A DNA stretch of 36,809 nucleotides from Desulfosporosinus sp. (lineage in GTDB: Bacteria > Bacillota > Desulfitobacteriia > Desulfitobacteriales > Desulfitobacteriaceae). Within the stretch, counting starts at the first letter, position 1; every line of letters begins with the position of its first letter. This document shows positions 1-7,533 of this stretch, one piece after another. Both the position numbers and the translations under genes were made by a program. A model generated the notes under the pieces. The model saw nothing but the letters and a program-made list of their open reading frames with translations. It had not been told where the DNA came from and searched no databases. The DNA is taken from contig JARLHU010000205.1 of the NCBI GenBank assembly GCA_031292095.1, positions 1-36,809 of the forward strand, written 5' to 3'.

Positions 1-10
1 AAATGTATTT

Positions 11-40
11 ATTCTGTGTTAATCTGTGTAATCTGTGGTT
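11..40. repeat. Dispersed 'AATCTGTG' repeat, left copy
   Basis: A short internally repetitive sequence in which AATCTGTG-type units recur (ATTCTGTGTTAATCTGTG, then TAATCTGTGGTT). The same family appears in inverted orientation at the right end of the window (36741-36757 and 36777-36807). Sequences of this kind are found as intergenic repeats in many bacterial genomes; no protein is encoded. Function unknown. Confidence 0.7.
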
Positions 41-90
41 GATTAACTGAGTACCTGAATAGTCACAAAAATAATGATTCGCAATTCAAT

Positions 91-169
91 TTGTAGGTAT
101 AATTTTTATACCTACAAAAACACCAAAATGCCTGTAAAATCTGGGTTTATTGATGTAGGTATAATTTTT
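91..169. repeat. TGTAGGTATAATTTTT direct repeat with perfect 12-bp inverted repeat
   Basis: Positions 91-102 and 106-117 form a perfect 12-bp inverted repeat (TTGTAGGTATAA) around a 3-nt loop. The 16-mer TGTAGGTATAATTTTT occurs at 92-107 and again at 154-169. A related TTGTAGGTATAAA, on the other strand, lies at 36687-36699 at the far end of the window, where it forms the -10 region of a promoter. The copies here could likewise carry -10 boxes (TATAAT at 98-103 and 160-165), but no gene is seen downstream on the plus strand. The rest of 1-303 holds nothing I recognise. Confidence 0.6.
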
Positions 170-303
170 CACGGGAATCAAGGGTATTATTTATTCACAC
201 AAGGGTGTTAAGAAAGGTCTTAACCTATAATTATGTATTAACTGGCTAAAATTCTTCAGTTCAAGAGACCCTTACACAGAAAAACTAAATAAAAGTTAAA
301 ACT

Positions 304-346
304 AAAAGGGCAACCCAATCGGTAGTTCCGACTCGGCCGCCCTTTT
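304..346 (-). terminator. Intrinsic terminator downstream of serC
   Basis: AAAAGGGC at 304-311 pairs with GCCCTTTT at 339-346 around an interrupted GC-rich inner part. On the minus strand the hairpin is followed by a loose T-rich stretch. It lies about 60 bp past the serC stop and can serve as its terminator. It could also work from the plus strand. Confidence 0.65.
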
Positions 347-375
347 CCTTCAATTCACTAACTGTGGTTTTGTAT

Positions 376-411
376 TAGGTAAAGGCACGATGTATTGTGC
401 CCCTAATTACC
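376..411. repeat. Degenerate copy of a GGGGCACGATGCATCGTGCCCC palindromic element
   Basis: The core GGCACGATGTATTGTGCCCC matches, with a few substitutions, the perfect 40-bp palindrome at 12693-12732. This copy abuts and slightly overlaps the serC stop codon (407-409). Two copies at unrelated loci in intergenic positions indicate a REP-like or MITE-like dispersed element. Confidence 0.7.
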
Positions 412-1495
412 CCTTATTATTACCTTGAAAGGTTTTCATGAACTCGACCAAGGCCGCGCAGCCTTCCAAACTCATGGCATTATAGATGGATGCCCGCAGA
501 CCACCCACAGAACGGTGCCCTTTCAAACCGATCAAACCCTGTTGTGTGGCCTGCGCCGCAAAGGCTTTCTCTAGCTCCTCGTTTGGCAGACGGAACGTGA
601 TATTCATCAATGAGCGACTATCTGGAACAGCATGGCCTCGATAATAGCCTTCGCTGTTATCAATGGCATTATAAATTAACGCTGCTTTCTCCGCATTGCG
701 TTTTTCAGCTGCAACCAGTCCACCGTTATTTTTAAGCCAGCGCAGAACTAGATTCACCATATACACGGAAAAGGTGGGTGGGGTATTATACATGGAATCG
801 TTTTTAGCGTGAATATCATAGCGTAACATTGTGGGAATGTTGGAAGGGATACTCTCCAATAAGTCCTTACGTATAATGACTACGGTTACCCCGGCTGGGC
901 CCAAGTTCTTTTGGGATCCGGCATAAATTAAAGCAAACTTCGAAACATCGAAACGACGTGACATGATATCGCTCGACATGTCAGCAACTAGCGAAACGTC
1001 ACCTAAGTCCGGAAAAGACTGCCATTGGGTACCAAAGATTGTGTTATTAGAGCAAAGATGTACATAAGCTGGACCATCACTCACCTTGATTTCATCAACT
1101 CTAGGAATGCGGTTGAAGTTCTCATCCTTCGTACTGGCAGCCACATTGGTTTTAACAAATTTTGAGGCTTCCTTATAAGCTTTTTCCGCCCAAGCGCCAG
1201 TAAGGATATAATCAGCGTGACTGTCTGCGGAGACTAGATTCATGGGTACTGCAGCAAATTGGGTGCTTGCTCCTCCTTGGAGGAACAAAACCCGATAGTT
1301 TTCCGGTACGTCCAGTAATTCTTTGACCAGCGCTTCAGCCTCTGAATTGATAGCCTCATATGCTTTGGAGCGGTGGCTATTTTCCATAATTGACATGCCA
1401 GTGCCTTTAAAATTAAGCAGTTCGCTCTGAGCTTCTTCTAAAACCACAAGCGGAAGTGTGGCTGGGCCTGCATTGAAGTTAAAAATTCTTTCCAT
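407..1495 (-). CDS. serC: Phosphoserine aminotransferase
   Basis: Transfers an amino group from glutamate to 3-phosphohydroxypyruvate in serine synthesis; also able to act in vitamin B6 synthesis in some bacteria. Cytosolic, PLP-dependent. The 362 residues are the usual family length. The N-terminal FNFNAGPA motif, the HRS motif near residue 41, and SQKNLGPAG with the PLP-binding lysine at about K196 are all present. The ATG has GGAGG ten bases upstream, and a good sigma-A promoter (TTGCTA-17-TATAAT) lies 50-78 bases before it, so the gene is probably monocistronic. serA, its usual partner, is not in the window. The stop codon runs into a REP-like repeat. Confidence 0.96.
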   Translation of the reverse strand: MERIFNFNAGPATLPLVVLEEAQSELLNFKGTGMSIMENSHRSKAYEAINSEAEALVKELLDVPENYRVLFLQGGASTQFAAVPMNLVSADSHADYILTGAWAEKAYKEASKFVKTNVAASTKDENFNRIPRVDEIKVSDGPAYVHLCSNNTIFGTQWQSFPDLGDVSLVADMSSDIMSRRFDVSKFALIYAGSQKNLGPAGVTVVIIRKDLLESIPSNIPTMLRYDIHAKNDSMYNTPPTFSVYMVNLVLRWLKNNGGLVAAEKRNAEKAALIYNAIDNSEGYYRGHAVPDSRSLMNITFRLPNEELEKAFAAQATQQGLIGLKGHRSVGGLRASIYNAMSLEGCAALVEFMKTFQGNNKG

Positions 1496-1544
1496 TATTA
1501 GTCAACCTCCAAGTTTGAATTTTATTGCACAATCTTATTTAGAC

Positions 1545-1573
1545 ATTATATCCCCTAACAGTCGCTGTAGCAA
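1545..1573 (-). promoter_or_regulatory. Probable sigma-A promoter of serC
   Basis: On the minus strand TTGCTA (1568-1573) and TATAAT (1545-1550) are separated by exactly 17 bases. The start of transcription would fall near 1538, giving a leader of about 40 nt before the serC ATG. Read directly from sequence. Confidence 0.65.
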
Positions 1574-1618
1574 TATTTTAATTAGAGAATTGGGCTATTA
1601 TACCACACCAAAATCAAG

Positions 1619-1638
1619 AAGGCTTCCGACGAAGCCTT
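1619..1638 (-). terminator. Hairpin terminator overlapping the HIT gene stop
   Basis: AAGGCTTC (1619-1626) and GAAGCCTT (1631-1638) form an 8-bp stem with a 4-nt loop. It overlaps the TAA stop of the HIT gene and is followed on the minus strand by TTGATTTT. The T-run is weak but the position fits the end of the hprK-HIT unit. Confidence 0.6.
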
Positions 1639-1978
1639 ATGAATGCCAATGCACAGTTCCAGCATCTCCCCTATAGCGGGGGATGACATGAACATGCAAG
1701 TGAAAAACCGTCTGCCCTGCAACGTCTCCGACATTAACTCCCACATTGTAGCCATCTGGGTGAAACTGCTCGTCTATTTGCTCCTTTACTCTCCTAAGAA
1801 GTCCTCCGATGCTCGCCATCTCTTCCGGGGTCGCCTCAAAAAGATTTGCGACATGCCTCTTGGGAATAATCAGAACATGCCCTGCACTGACAGGATACTT
1901 GTCAAAAAAGGCCTTGGCCAGTTCGTTCTCTGCTAAGATTTCTGTTTCCGGCAGTGTACAAAACACGCACGCACCCAT
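1637..1978 (-). CDS. HIT-family nucleotide-binding hydrolase
   Basis: Histidine-triad protein of the HINT branch, expected to hydrolyse nucleoside phosphoramidates or related nucleotide adducts; the natural substrate is not known. The 113 residues are the normal length. The active-site motif HLHVHVIPR sits near the C-terminus. The N-terminus has CVFC followed by a glutamate-rich strand, as in zinc-binding HINT proteins. The ATG is preceded by GAGGAGA. It follows hprK by 69 bp on the same strand and probably shares its transcript. Confidence 0.93.
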   Translation of the reverse strand: MGACVFCTLPETEILAENELAKAFFDKYPVSAGHVLIIPKRHVANLFEATPEEMASIGGLLRRVKEQIDEQFHPDGYNVGVNVGDVAGQTVFHLHVHVIPRYRGDAGTVHWHS

Positions 1979-2047
1979 TCTTTTCTCTCCTCAAATGCTT
2001 CTATTTGTCAGCGGTTACTCCGCCAGCTCAGAATACCAAAATAGCGA

Positions 2048-2944
2048 TCACTTGTCCCTGACAAGGCGGCGGCGCGTCTTGCTCTGAGCAGTCGTGTTTC
2101 TATTTTGCATAACGGCAACTTCAATAATCGTAGCCAGATTTCGCCCTGGACGAACTGGAACTGTGATCTCAGGAACAGAAATCCCAAGGATCTCTCGTGT
2201 TTGCGGCGGATCAATCCCCAATCGATCATAAATTTTTTCTTGCTGCCATTCTTCCAATTGAACAATAAACTGAATAACTTTCTCATTCCTCACTGAACTT
2301 GCTCCAAACAGCGTTGTCACATCCAAAACTCCTAAGCCACGTAACTCAAGCAAATGCCGGAGCGTTGCCGGAGCGGCGCCTAACAATCTCTCTTCATCAA
2401 CCCGGCGAACTTTTACGACATCATCGGCAACCAGCAAATGCCCGTTTTTAATAAGTTCTAAAGCCGCCTCGCTTTTACCAATTCCGCTTTCACCTGTGAT
2501 CAAAACCCCCACACCATACACATCGACTAACACGCCGTGAACATCCGTGCAGGGAGCTAATTGGTTGATAAGGTAACGAATTAAAAGATAAAAGAGTTGG
2601 GTAGCCGTTCGATGGGTTGTCAAGAGGGGTATCTTCCGCTCACTGGCTAATTCAATAAACTCCAAAGGAAGCGTTAAACCTCGAGTGATAATCACACAAG
2701 GGACTTCTGTAACCATCACTTGAGCAAGTTTTACGCGACGCATAGAATCTTCAAATTGCTGGATTAACCCTAATTCAGTCCGTCCATAAACTTGAATACG
2801 CTTAGGTGCCAAATGCTTTAAATAACCAGCCAGTTCGGCACTGGGACGTTTTAAGCTATACTCCGTGATCTCCTTGTCTAACCCCATATGCCCAGCTAGC
2901 ACCTCAAAATCAAATTCCTCCACTAAATGGTTTACTGTAAGCAA
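2048..2944 (-). CDS. hprK: HPr kinase/phosphorylase
   Basis: Bifunctional enzyme that phosphorylates and dephosphorylates HPr at Ser46, linking carbon status to CcpA-type control in Firmicutes. The 298-aa protein has the N-terminal HprK domain (about 1-125), a conserved HG at 136-137, Walker A GESGIGKS at 151-158, the DD pair at 174-175, and the HprK signature around 200-210 (LRGLGVLDVT). The start is a TTG at 2942-2944 with AAGGGGTG just upstream. The basic C-terminal tail has no recognised role. No PTS gene is in the window. HPr itself must lie elsewhere, and in some non-sugar-using Clostridia this enzyme pairs with a Crh-like protein. Confidence 0.95.
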   Translation of the reverse strand: MLTVNHLVEEFDFEVLAGHMGLDKEITEYSLKRPSAELAGYLKHLAPKRIQVYGRTELGLIQQFEDSMRRVKLAQVMVTEVPCVIITRGLTLPLEFIELASERKIPLLTTHRTATQLFYLLIRYLINQLAPCTDVHGVLVDVYGVGVLITGESGIGKSEAALELIKNGHLLVADDVVKVRRVDEERLLGAAPATLRHLLELRGLGVLDVTTLFGASSVRNEKVIQFIVQLEEWQQEKIYDRLGIDPPQTREILGISVPEITVPVRPGRNLATIIEVAVMQNRNTTAQSKTRRRLVRDK

Positions 2945-3076
2945 TTACACCCCTTCTTCCTCAATGTGCAGTATGGATTGACGCGAGTCTGAATTTCATT
3001 AACACTAATACTTCTAGTTAACCCACCGTATATCCTGCTCGAATAGTTTCATCCCAGAAATATCAGCTCTTGAGAC

Positions 3077-4333
3077 TTAATTCAGACTTAATTTTCTAAC
3101 CCCAAGAGCATGATGCTCCCAAAGTAAGTCTTTTACCATTTCCAACTGATCTTCTTTACAATCAATGATTAATACAACTTCAGTTGACTTTTCTTTTTTC
3201 TGTCTATTATTGTATTTCTTAGTGGTTATCAGCTTAATAATTAGACCTAAACTAAACCCAACAACTATACCGATTATTCCCCATAGAATCGGCCCCCATA
3301 ATAGTATAAAGCCGTAAATGCCTCCAATAAGACAAAATATAGTTGCAAGTATAAAAGGTAAATCCAACATGCTTAAACCATCCGAGGAATGAATCGAATC
3401 AAATAGCATTCTGTCTTCCCCTCGCTTATCCATTGATACCCCAAGAATGTGTTCTTTGGCAATTCCTTTCATTTGCATGGCCGTAATAGCCAATTCCAGA
3501 TAATTTGAATGGTCAAATGTTGAGATAATATACATACCTTCACCGCTTCCATCCGCTTTTTTAAATGGCATTCTGAAATCTTTATTCTCATAATTCTTCT
3601 TCAAAAATTTAGTTTGTTCCCAATCGAATAGGTTGTTGTAAAACACAGTTTTCATATAGGCACCGTAGATACCGTATAAGTAGAGACTCGGAAGATTTAA
3701 GAACCATTGTGGATTAAGAATAGCTTTAGAGGCTGCAAACTGGCCGAGTAAAGTGTAATAGATTGCAGGGAGTAGGTTAGACTGCACGGCAATCGCAATA
3801 GACGAGATTGTTACAAACAAAGCAGCCGGGATCCGATTAAGTAAGACCTGTCCTAGCCCTGGCATCAAGGCCGACCACACGGCCGAATGCCAGGGTATTC
3901 TCTTCTCTACATAATTAATTTCAAATAGCCCTATGTTAAATATTTTGACTTCGGCATCTTCTCTGGCTGCTAGTATATATTGATGATTGAGTTCAACAGT
4001 ACTTCGATAACTATCCCAAGCGGCGAAAAGATAAGTCGGAGCATAAAATAATACCCAATTAATATCGAGAATATCTCTTGCCATTTGGAATCTACCTGTA
4101 AAAGAATATAGAATTGCCAGGTTAATATGGGCATGGTAATTCACAAAAACTTCCCAGAGAAACAAAAGATATCCCCTTAAGTATTTACATAACAAGATAT
4201 GCCCCGCGCCTGGAAAGGCCATTGACCACCAAGCGATTACATACGGATTCTTTGATTGAAGTTGCGTTGTGCCAAATGTACTAACATAGGCTATATAACG
4301 ACGAACAGAAGAATCAGCTTCGGGACGGTCCAT
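3077..4333 (-). CDS. Membrane protein with internally duplicated N-terminal domain, function unknown
   Basis: I do not recognise a named family. The 418 residues fall into three parts. Residues about 28-125 and 145-230 look like two copies of one membrane module: each has a W(S)-x-x-x-PG-x-G motif (SMAFPGAGHILL, then SALMPGLGQVLL), hydrophobic spans, and an 'IL-x-x-x-W ... Y' ending. The C-terminal part (about 265-418) has two soluble alpha/beta-like segments (IISTFDHSNY..., VVLIIDCKED...) around a two-helix membrane hairpin. This recalls stress-type small domains split by a transmembrane insert. The ATG has AAGGGGG eight bases upstream. It stands alone between aroF and hprK. Confidence 0.8.
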   Translation of the reverse strand: MDRPEADSSVRRYIAYVSTFGTTQLQSKNPYVIAWWSMAFPGAGHILLCKYLRGYLLFLWEVFVNYHAHINLAILYSFTGRFQMARDILDINWVLFYAPTYLFAAWDSYRSTVELNHQYILAAREDAEVKIFNIGLFEINYVEKRIPWHSAVWSALMPGLGQVLLNRIPAALFVTISSIAIAVQSNLLPAIYYTLLGQFAASKAILNPQWFLNLPSLYLYGIYGAYMKTVFYNNLFDWEQTKFLKKNYENKDFRMPFKKADGSGEGMYIISTFDHSNYLELAITAMQMKGIAKEHILGVSMDKRGEDRMLFDSIHSSDGLSMLDLPFILATIFCLIGGIYGFILLWGPILWGIIGIVVGFSLGLIIKLITTKKYNNRQKKEKSTEVVLIIDCKEDQLEMVKDLLWEHHALGVRKLSLN

Positions 4334-4416
4334 AATAACCCCCTTGAAAATATTTAAGCATAATCCTCTTTAAAAGAAATTATAAACTATATTGTTACCA
4401 TAAATTAACTTTTTAG

Positions 4417-4454
4417 TATTTTGCATATTTTTAGTACTATAAATATGCAAAATA
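4417..4454. repeat. Perfect 14-bp inverted repeat
   Basis: TATTTTGCATATTT (4417-4430) and AAATATGCAAAATA (4441-4454) are perfect inverted copies around a 10-nt loop that itself contains AGTACT. It sits between the aroF terminator and the upstream region of the 418-aa membrane protein gene. It is AT-rich, so it is more likely a regulator-binding dyad than a terminator. Confidence 0.6.
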
Positions 4455-4456
4455 GG

Positions 4457-4498
4457 AAAGCCCCTAGGAAGGAGAACGAGCTCTTTCCTAAGGGCTTT
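4457..4498 (-). terminator. Terminator of the DAHP synthase gene
   Basis: AAAGCCCCTAGGAA (4457-4470) pairs with TTCCTAAGGGCTTT (4485-4498), with one mismatch. On the minus strand the stem is followed by CCTATTTTGC. It lies 26 bp past the aroF stop. Confidence 0.75.
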
Positions 4499-4523
4499 TC
4501 TTTGACTGAAAGGAGAATCTGAT

Positions 4524-5684
4524 TTATTTACTTCCTATTGGATAGCACGACAGATCTCTTTCTCTTTCTTTTTCCTTAGCTAGTTTAGTTTTAATTTGTG
4601 ATTGAACTGCAAACTCAAAAATCAAAGGGTATATCCTTTTTACTAATTCAGGTGAAAGTTGTAGTTCAGTACCAAAGTTAACTAAGCGCTGAATAATTTC
4701 TTTTTCCCGGCTGGCATCTTTAACACAATCCAGTCGTTTTTGATCCCCTACTTTTCTGACGATTTGCATCCTAGCTGCTAGGCTTTCAATTATAGTTTGA
4801 TCGATACCGTCAATCTGGATGCGCAAGGATTCCAGGGTTTCCAAGGTTTCCTCGTCTCCTTGCCCTCCACAAGCAAAGAATCTATTGACCGCTCCGGCGA
4901 CCGTCCCTAGTTCTCGGGCTAGTTGGACAAACTGTTCCGGGTACAAGGACTGGGATCCATCACTTGTAGCCTCAGCAGGATTCGGGTGCATTTCAATTAA
5001 CAAACCGTCAGCTCCTGCTGCAATAGCGGCCTTGGATAAAGATGAAATCAAATCTCTTCTCCCCGCGGCATGACTCGGGTCGACAATGACTGGTAAGTGA
5101 GAAAGTTCTTTGGCGACCCCTACCGCGCTGAGATCTAACGTGTTTCTTGTGCTGGGTTCATACGTCCGAATCCCTCGTTCACAAAGTATAACTTGAGAAT
5201 TGCCCGCAGCCAGAATATATTCAGCCGCTAACAACCACTCTTCAATCGTGGCAGACAACCCTCTTTTCAGGATAATTGGTTTATCAATTTTACCAAGCAA
5301 TTTCAGAAGCTCAAAATTCTGCATGTTGCGGGCACCTATTTGAATAATATCGACTTTGTCTGCTATCAACTCCAAACTTGGTGTGTCAATCACTTCTGTA
5401 ACACAGAGTAAATCCTGTTCTTTAGCAGCTTGAACTAAATAGTTCAGTCCTTCCTTACCTAAACCCTGAAAACTATAGGGCGATGTACGCGGTTTGAAAA
5501 CCCCACCGCGCAGGATCTTACCTCCCGCCTTTTTTACGGTTTCAGCTGACTGACTCATCTGCTTACTTGATTCTACCGCACAGGGTCCACCCATCAGAAT
5601 AATTTCTTTTCCTCCTATGGTTACCCCATTGACCTTGATGATACTTCTTTCATTACTGAGCCCAGCTAAGCGCAAATCTTTCAT
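4524..5684 (-). CDS. aroF: Bifunctional DAHP synthase / chorismate mutase, mutase domain C-terminal
   Basis: Catalyses the first step of aromatic amino acid synthesis (PEP + erythrose-4-phosphate to DAHP) and carries a chorismate mutase for the Phe/Tyr branch. Residues about 15-265 are a type I-beta DAHP synthase: GPCAVES at 33-39 with the metal-ligand Cys35, KPRTSPYSFQG at 64-74, and a GADGLLIEMHP motif near the end of the barrel. Residues about 278-370 are an AroQ-type mutase (LRIQIDGIDQ, AARMQIVRKVGDQK). The N-terminal ferredoxin-like regulatory domain of Thermotoga-type enzymes is absent, and the mutase is at the C-terminus, opposite to Bacillus. In such fusions the mutase domain often gives prephenate feedback. 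Expression is controlled by the T-box leader upstream. Confidence 0.93.
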   Translation of the reverse strand: MKDLRLAGLSNERSIIKVNGVTIGGKEIILMGGPCAVESSKQMSQSAETVKKAGGKILRGGVFKPRTSPYSFQGLGKEGLNYLVQAAKEQDLLCVTEVIDTPSLELIADKVDIIQIGARNMQNFELLKLLGKIDKPIILKRGLSATIEEWLLAAEYILAAGNSQVILCERGIRTYEPSTRNTLDLSAVGVAKELSHLPVIVDPSHAAGRRDLISSLSKAAIAAGADGLLIEMHPNPAEATSDGSQSLYPEQFVQLARELGTVAGAVNRFFACGGQGDEETLETLESLRIQIDGIDQTIIESLAARMQIVRKVGDQKRLDCVKDASREKEIIQRLVNFGTELQLSPELVKRIYPLIFEFAVQSQIKTKLAKEKERERDLSCYPIGSK

Positions 5685-5713
5685 AAATATAGTAGCCTCC
5701 CTTAAAGTTAATC

Positions 5714-5775
5714 AAAAAAGTCCACGGCACATCCCCTGACAGGGACGAAAGCCGTGGACTTCCGCGTTACCACCC
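5714..5775 (-). promoter_or_regulatory. Second T-box antiterminator/terminator module (no Stem I)
   Basis: The T-box core, on the minus strand GGGTGGTAACGCGG at 5762-5775, is followed by a strong terminator: AAGTCCACGGC (5719-5729) with GCCGTGGACTT (5751-5761), then TTTTTT. It repeats the arrangement at 5849-5906 but has no specifier-bearing Stem I of its own; only about 75 nt separate it from the first terminator. The two modules share GGCCAA...TTGGCC flanks as well as the T-box core, which suggests a tandem duplication. Confidence 0.85.
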
Positions 5776-5803
5776 ATTTTGGCCAAATTGGCCCTCTCTA
5801 AAA

Positions 5804-5833
5804 AGTACAGCATATCAAACTCGCGTTTGTCAA
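5804..5833 (-). promoter_or_regulatory. Possible internal promoter between the two T-box modules
   Basis: On the minus strand TTGACA (5828-5833) and TGTACT (5804-5809) are 18 bases apart. Transcripts from here would contain only the second antiterminator/terminator module, without Stem I. Read from sequence; activity is inference. Confidence 0.4.
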
Positions 5834-5848
5834 GTTGTCTAGGCCTAG

Positions 5849-6138
5849 CAAAACAAAAACTCCTCATCCCTGAAGGGACGAGAAGCTACATCTCGCGTTA
5901 CCACCCGACTTTGGCCAAAGGCCCACTCGACAAAGGTACGGGAATAATATCCGATACCTCCTTCCTGTTAACGGGGAAGAACCGTCCTAGCCTACTTAAA
6001 TTCGTTCAGCTGGCAGCTCGGGAGGGAACTTCACCTGTCACCACACATAGAAGAGTTTTCAGTCAAGACTCTTCCTCCCTGAAAGGTAATAAACAGCTTA
6101 CTTTTCTCCGTCTTCGCTTTTGAAAATTTAATTTAATT
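5849..6138 (-). promoter_or_regulatory. T-box riboswitch leader of aroF, complete first copy
   Basis: Minus-strand leader with all main T-box parts. Stem I: AGTA box at 6099-6102, a helix AGCTG/CAGCT (6094-6098 with 6008-6012), and GGGAGG/CCTCCC (6074-6079 with 6020-6025) closing a loop with a GGTGA element. Stem III: GGTATCGG with CCCGTACC (5935-5958). T-box core GGGTGGTAACGCG at 5894-5906. Terminator CTCGTCCC/GGGATGAG (5863-5882) then TTTTTG. Uncharged cognate tRNA would stabilise the antiterminator and let aroF be transcribed. The specifier codon is not certain; a Phe codon TTT at 5998-6000 can be drawn in the right loop. Confidence 0.9.
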
Positions 6139-6145
6139 ATTTTAT

Positions 6146-6174
6146 ATAATATACATGATCGGATGTTCTGTCAA
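6146..6174 (-). promoter_or_regulatory. Sigma-A promoter of the aroF T-box transcript
   Basis: On the minus strand TTGACA (6169-6174) and TATTAT (6146-6151) are 17 bases apart, just upstream of Stem I. The leader from here to the aroF ATG is about 455 nt. Confidence 0.75.
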
Positions 6175-6241
6175 CTAGTTTAAGCAACGCTATCAATATA
6201 TCAACATCATCTGGTTGTAAGATAGAAACTGCGGTAGGCCA

Positions 6242-7459
6242 TTATTTTGCTCTTAAATCTTCGACAATGGCCTTGAAGGCCACCGGAAGAGGGATTCCAG
6301 TTAAGTCATGAAGCGCAACCCAGCATTTGTTATCTACAAGCAGATGGTCCTTGCTCGAATCCAACCGATACGTCCCGCCCGCTTCTTTAAGTGAAGAAAC
6401 GCCCATCATTTTATTCTCAAGCAGTTCAGGAAAATCGACAATAACCCAGCAAATTTTCCAGCGTCGGTGGCTGAAAGTATACCAAACTGGTCCGTGCAGT
6501 GGTAATCCTTGCCCGAATTGTTCTCTCATCCGTCCGTCTAACGCTCGCTCGGGTACAGCCTTTTGAAAAAGTTCAAACCACTCTCCGTCTGTCAACATGG
6601 GTAGACTATCATCCAGACCCTCCTCTTGACTTAATTCCACTCCAGGAAACTCCCAAAGGTCGGCCAGCAGCCCCTGTGAAGGACGTCTCTGTAAGAAGAC
6701 CAGCTCCCCTCGGCGTAAAACAAAGGTTAAACGGGTCACCACTTGACGCTTTACTTTTAACTTTTTTATCGGGTAGAGGTGGACTTCGCCTTGCAGATAA
6801 CCCTCACAAGCTTGAGTCACCGGACAACTTTCACAATCTGGTTTTGTCGGAGTACAAACCAACGCCCCTAATTCCATCAACGCTTGATTAAAGTCTCCCG
6901 GTCGAAGAGTTGGTTGCCAGGCCAACAGGTGGGCGTTAAAGTGACGATAGCTTCGTGCCGTCTCCACTGGCTCAGACCAGGCCAATAGGCGGGATACCAC
7001 CCGCAGGACATTGCCGTCAATCGCTGCTACTCTCTGCTCGAACGCGATACTTGCTATTGCTCCTGCTGTGTACTTTCCGATTCCAGGTACCAATAGCAAG
7101 GCTTCGTAATCCGTAGGCATTTTCCCGCCTCGTTGATCGAGAAGATAACGGGCCCCTTCCCACATCCGGCGGGCCCTGGAATAGTATCCCAGCCCACGCC
7201 ACACTGTCAATACCTCCTCAAGACTTGCCGTCCCTAGTTGTTCTATACCGGGAAAGAGCTGAAGAAATCGCTCATAATAGGGAATGACGGTCTTCACTTG
7301 AGTTTGCTGCAGCATGACTTCAGACACCCAAATTGAGTAGGGGTCTCCCGTCGTCCGCCAGGGCAAATCTCTTTTTTCTGCTGCATACCAGGTTAAAAGA
7401 AGGGCAGAAAAACTCCGATCCCCGGCGATGTCTATTAAAATATCGTTTGATACATTCAT
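6242..7459 (-). CDS. mutY: A/G-specific adenine DNA glycosylase
   Basis: Removes adenine mispaired with 8-oxoguanine. The 405 residues hold the HhH-GPD fold with the catalytic Glu47 (SEVMLQQTQ), the helix-hairpin-helix VPGIGKYTAG at 124-133, the catalytic Asp148 (AAIDGNV), and the 4Fe-4S loop Cys202-X6-Cys209-X2-Cys212-X5-Cys218. The C-terminal part from about 235 is the NUDIX-like domain that reads 8-oxoG. The ATG has GGAG ten bases upstream. It follows the LysM-GH18 gene by 74 bp on the same strand. Confidence 0.95.
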   Translation of the reverse strand: MNVSNDILIDIAGDRSFSALLLTWYAAEKRDLPWRTTGDPYSIWVSEVMLQQTQVKTVIPYYERFLQLFPGIEQLGTASLEEVLTVWRGLGYYSRARRMWEGARYLLDQRGGKMPTDYEALLLVPGIGKYTAGAIASIAFEQRVAAIDGNVLRVVSRLLAWSEPVETARSYRHFNAHLLAWQPTLRPGDFNQALMELGALVCTPTKPDCESCPVTQACEGYLQGEVHLYPIKKLKVKRQVVTRLTFVLRRGELVFLQRRPSQGLLADLWEFPGVELSQEEGLDDSLPMLTDGEWFELFQKAVPERALDGRMREQFGQGLPLHGPVWYTFSHRRWKICWVIVDFPELLENKMMGVSSLKEAGGTYRLDSSKDHLLVDNKCWVALHDLTGIPLPVAFKAIVEDLRAK

Positions 7460-7533
7460 TGCGAGTTATCTCCTACTTGTTTATGAGTTACCCTTTCATT
7501 ATAACCAGTAGCAGCCGTTTGAGATAGAGTGTC

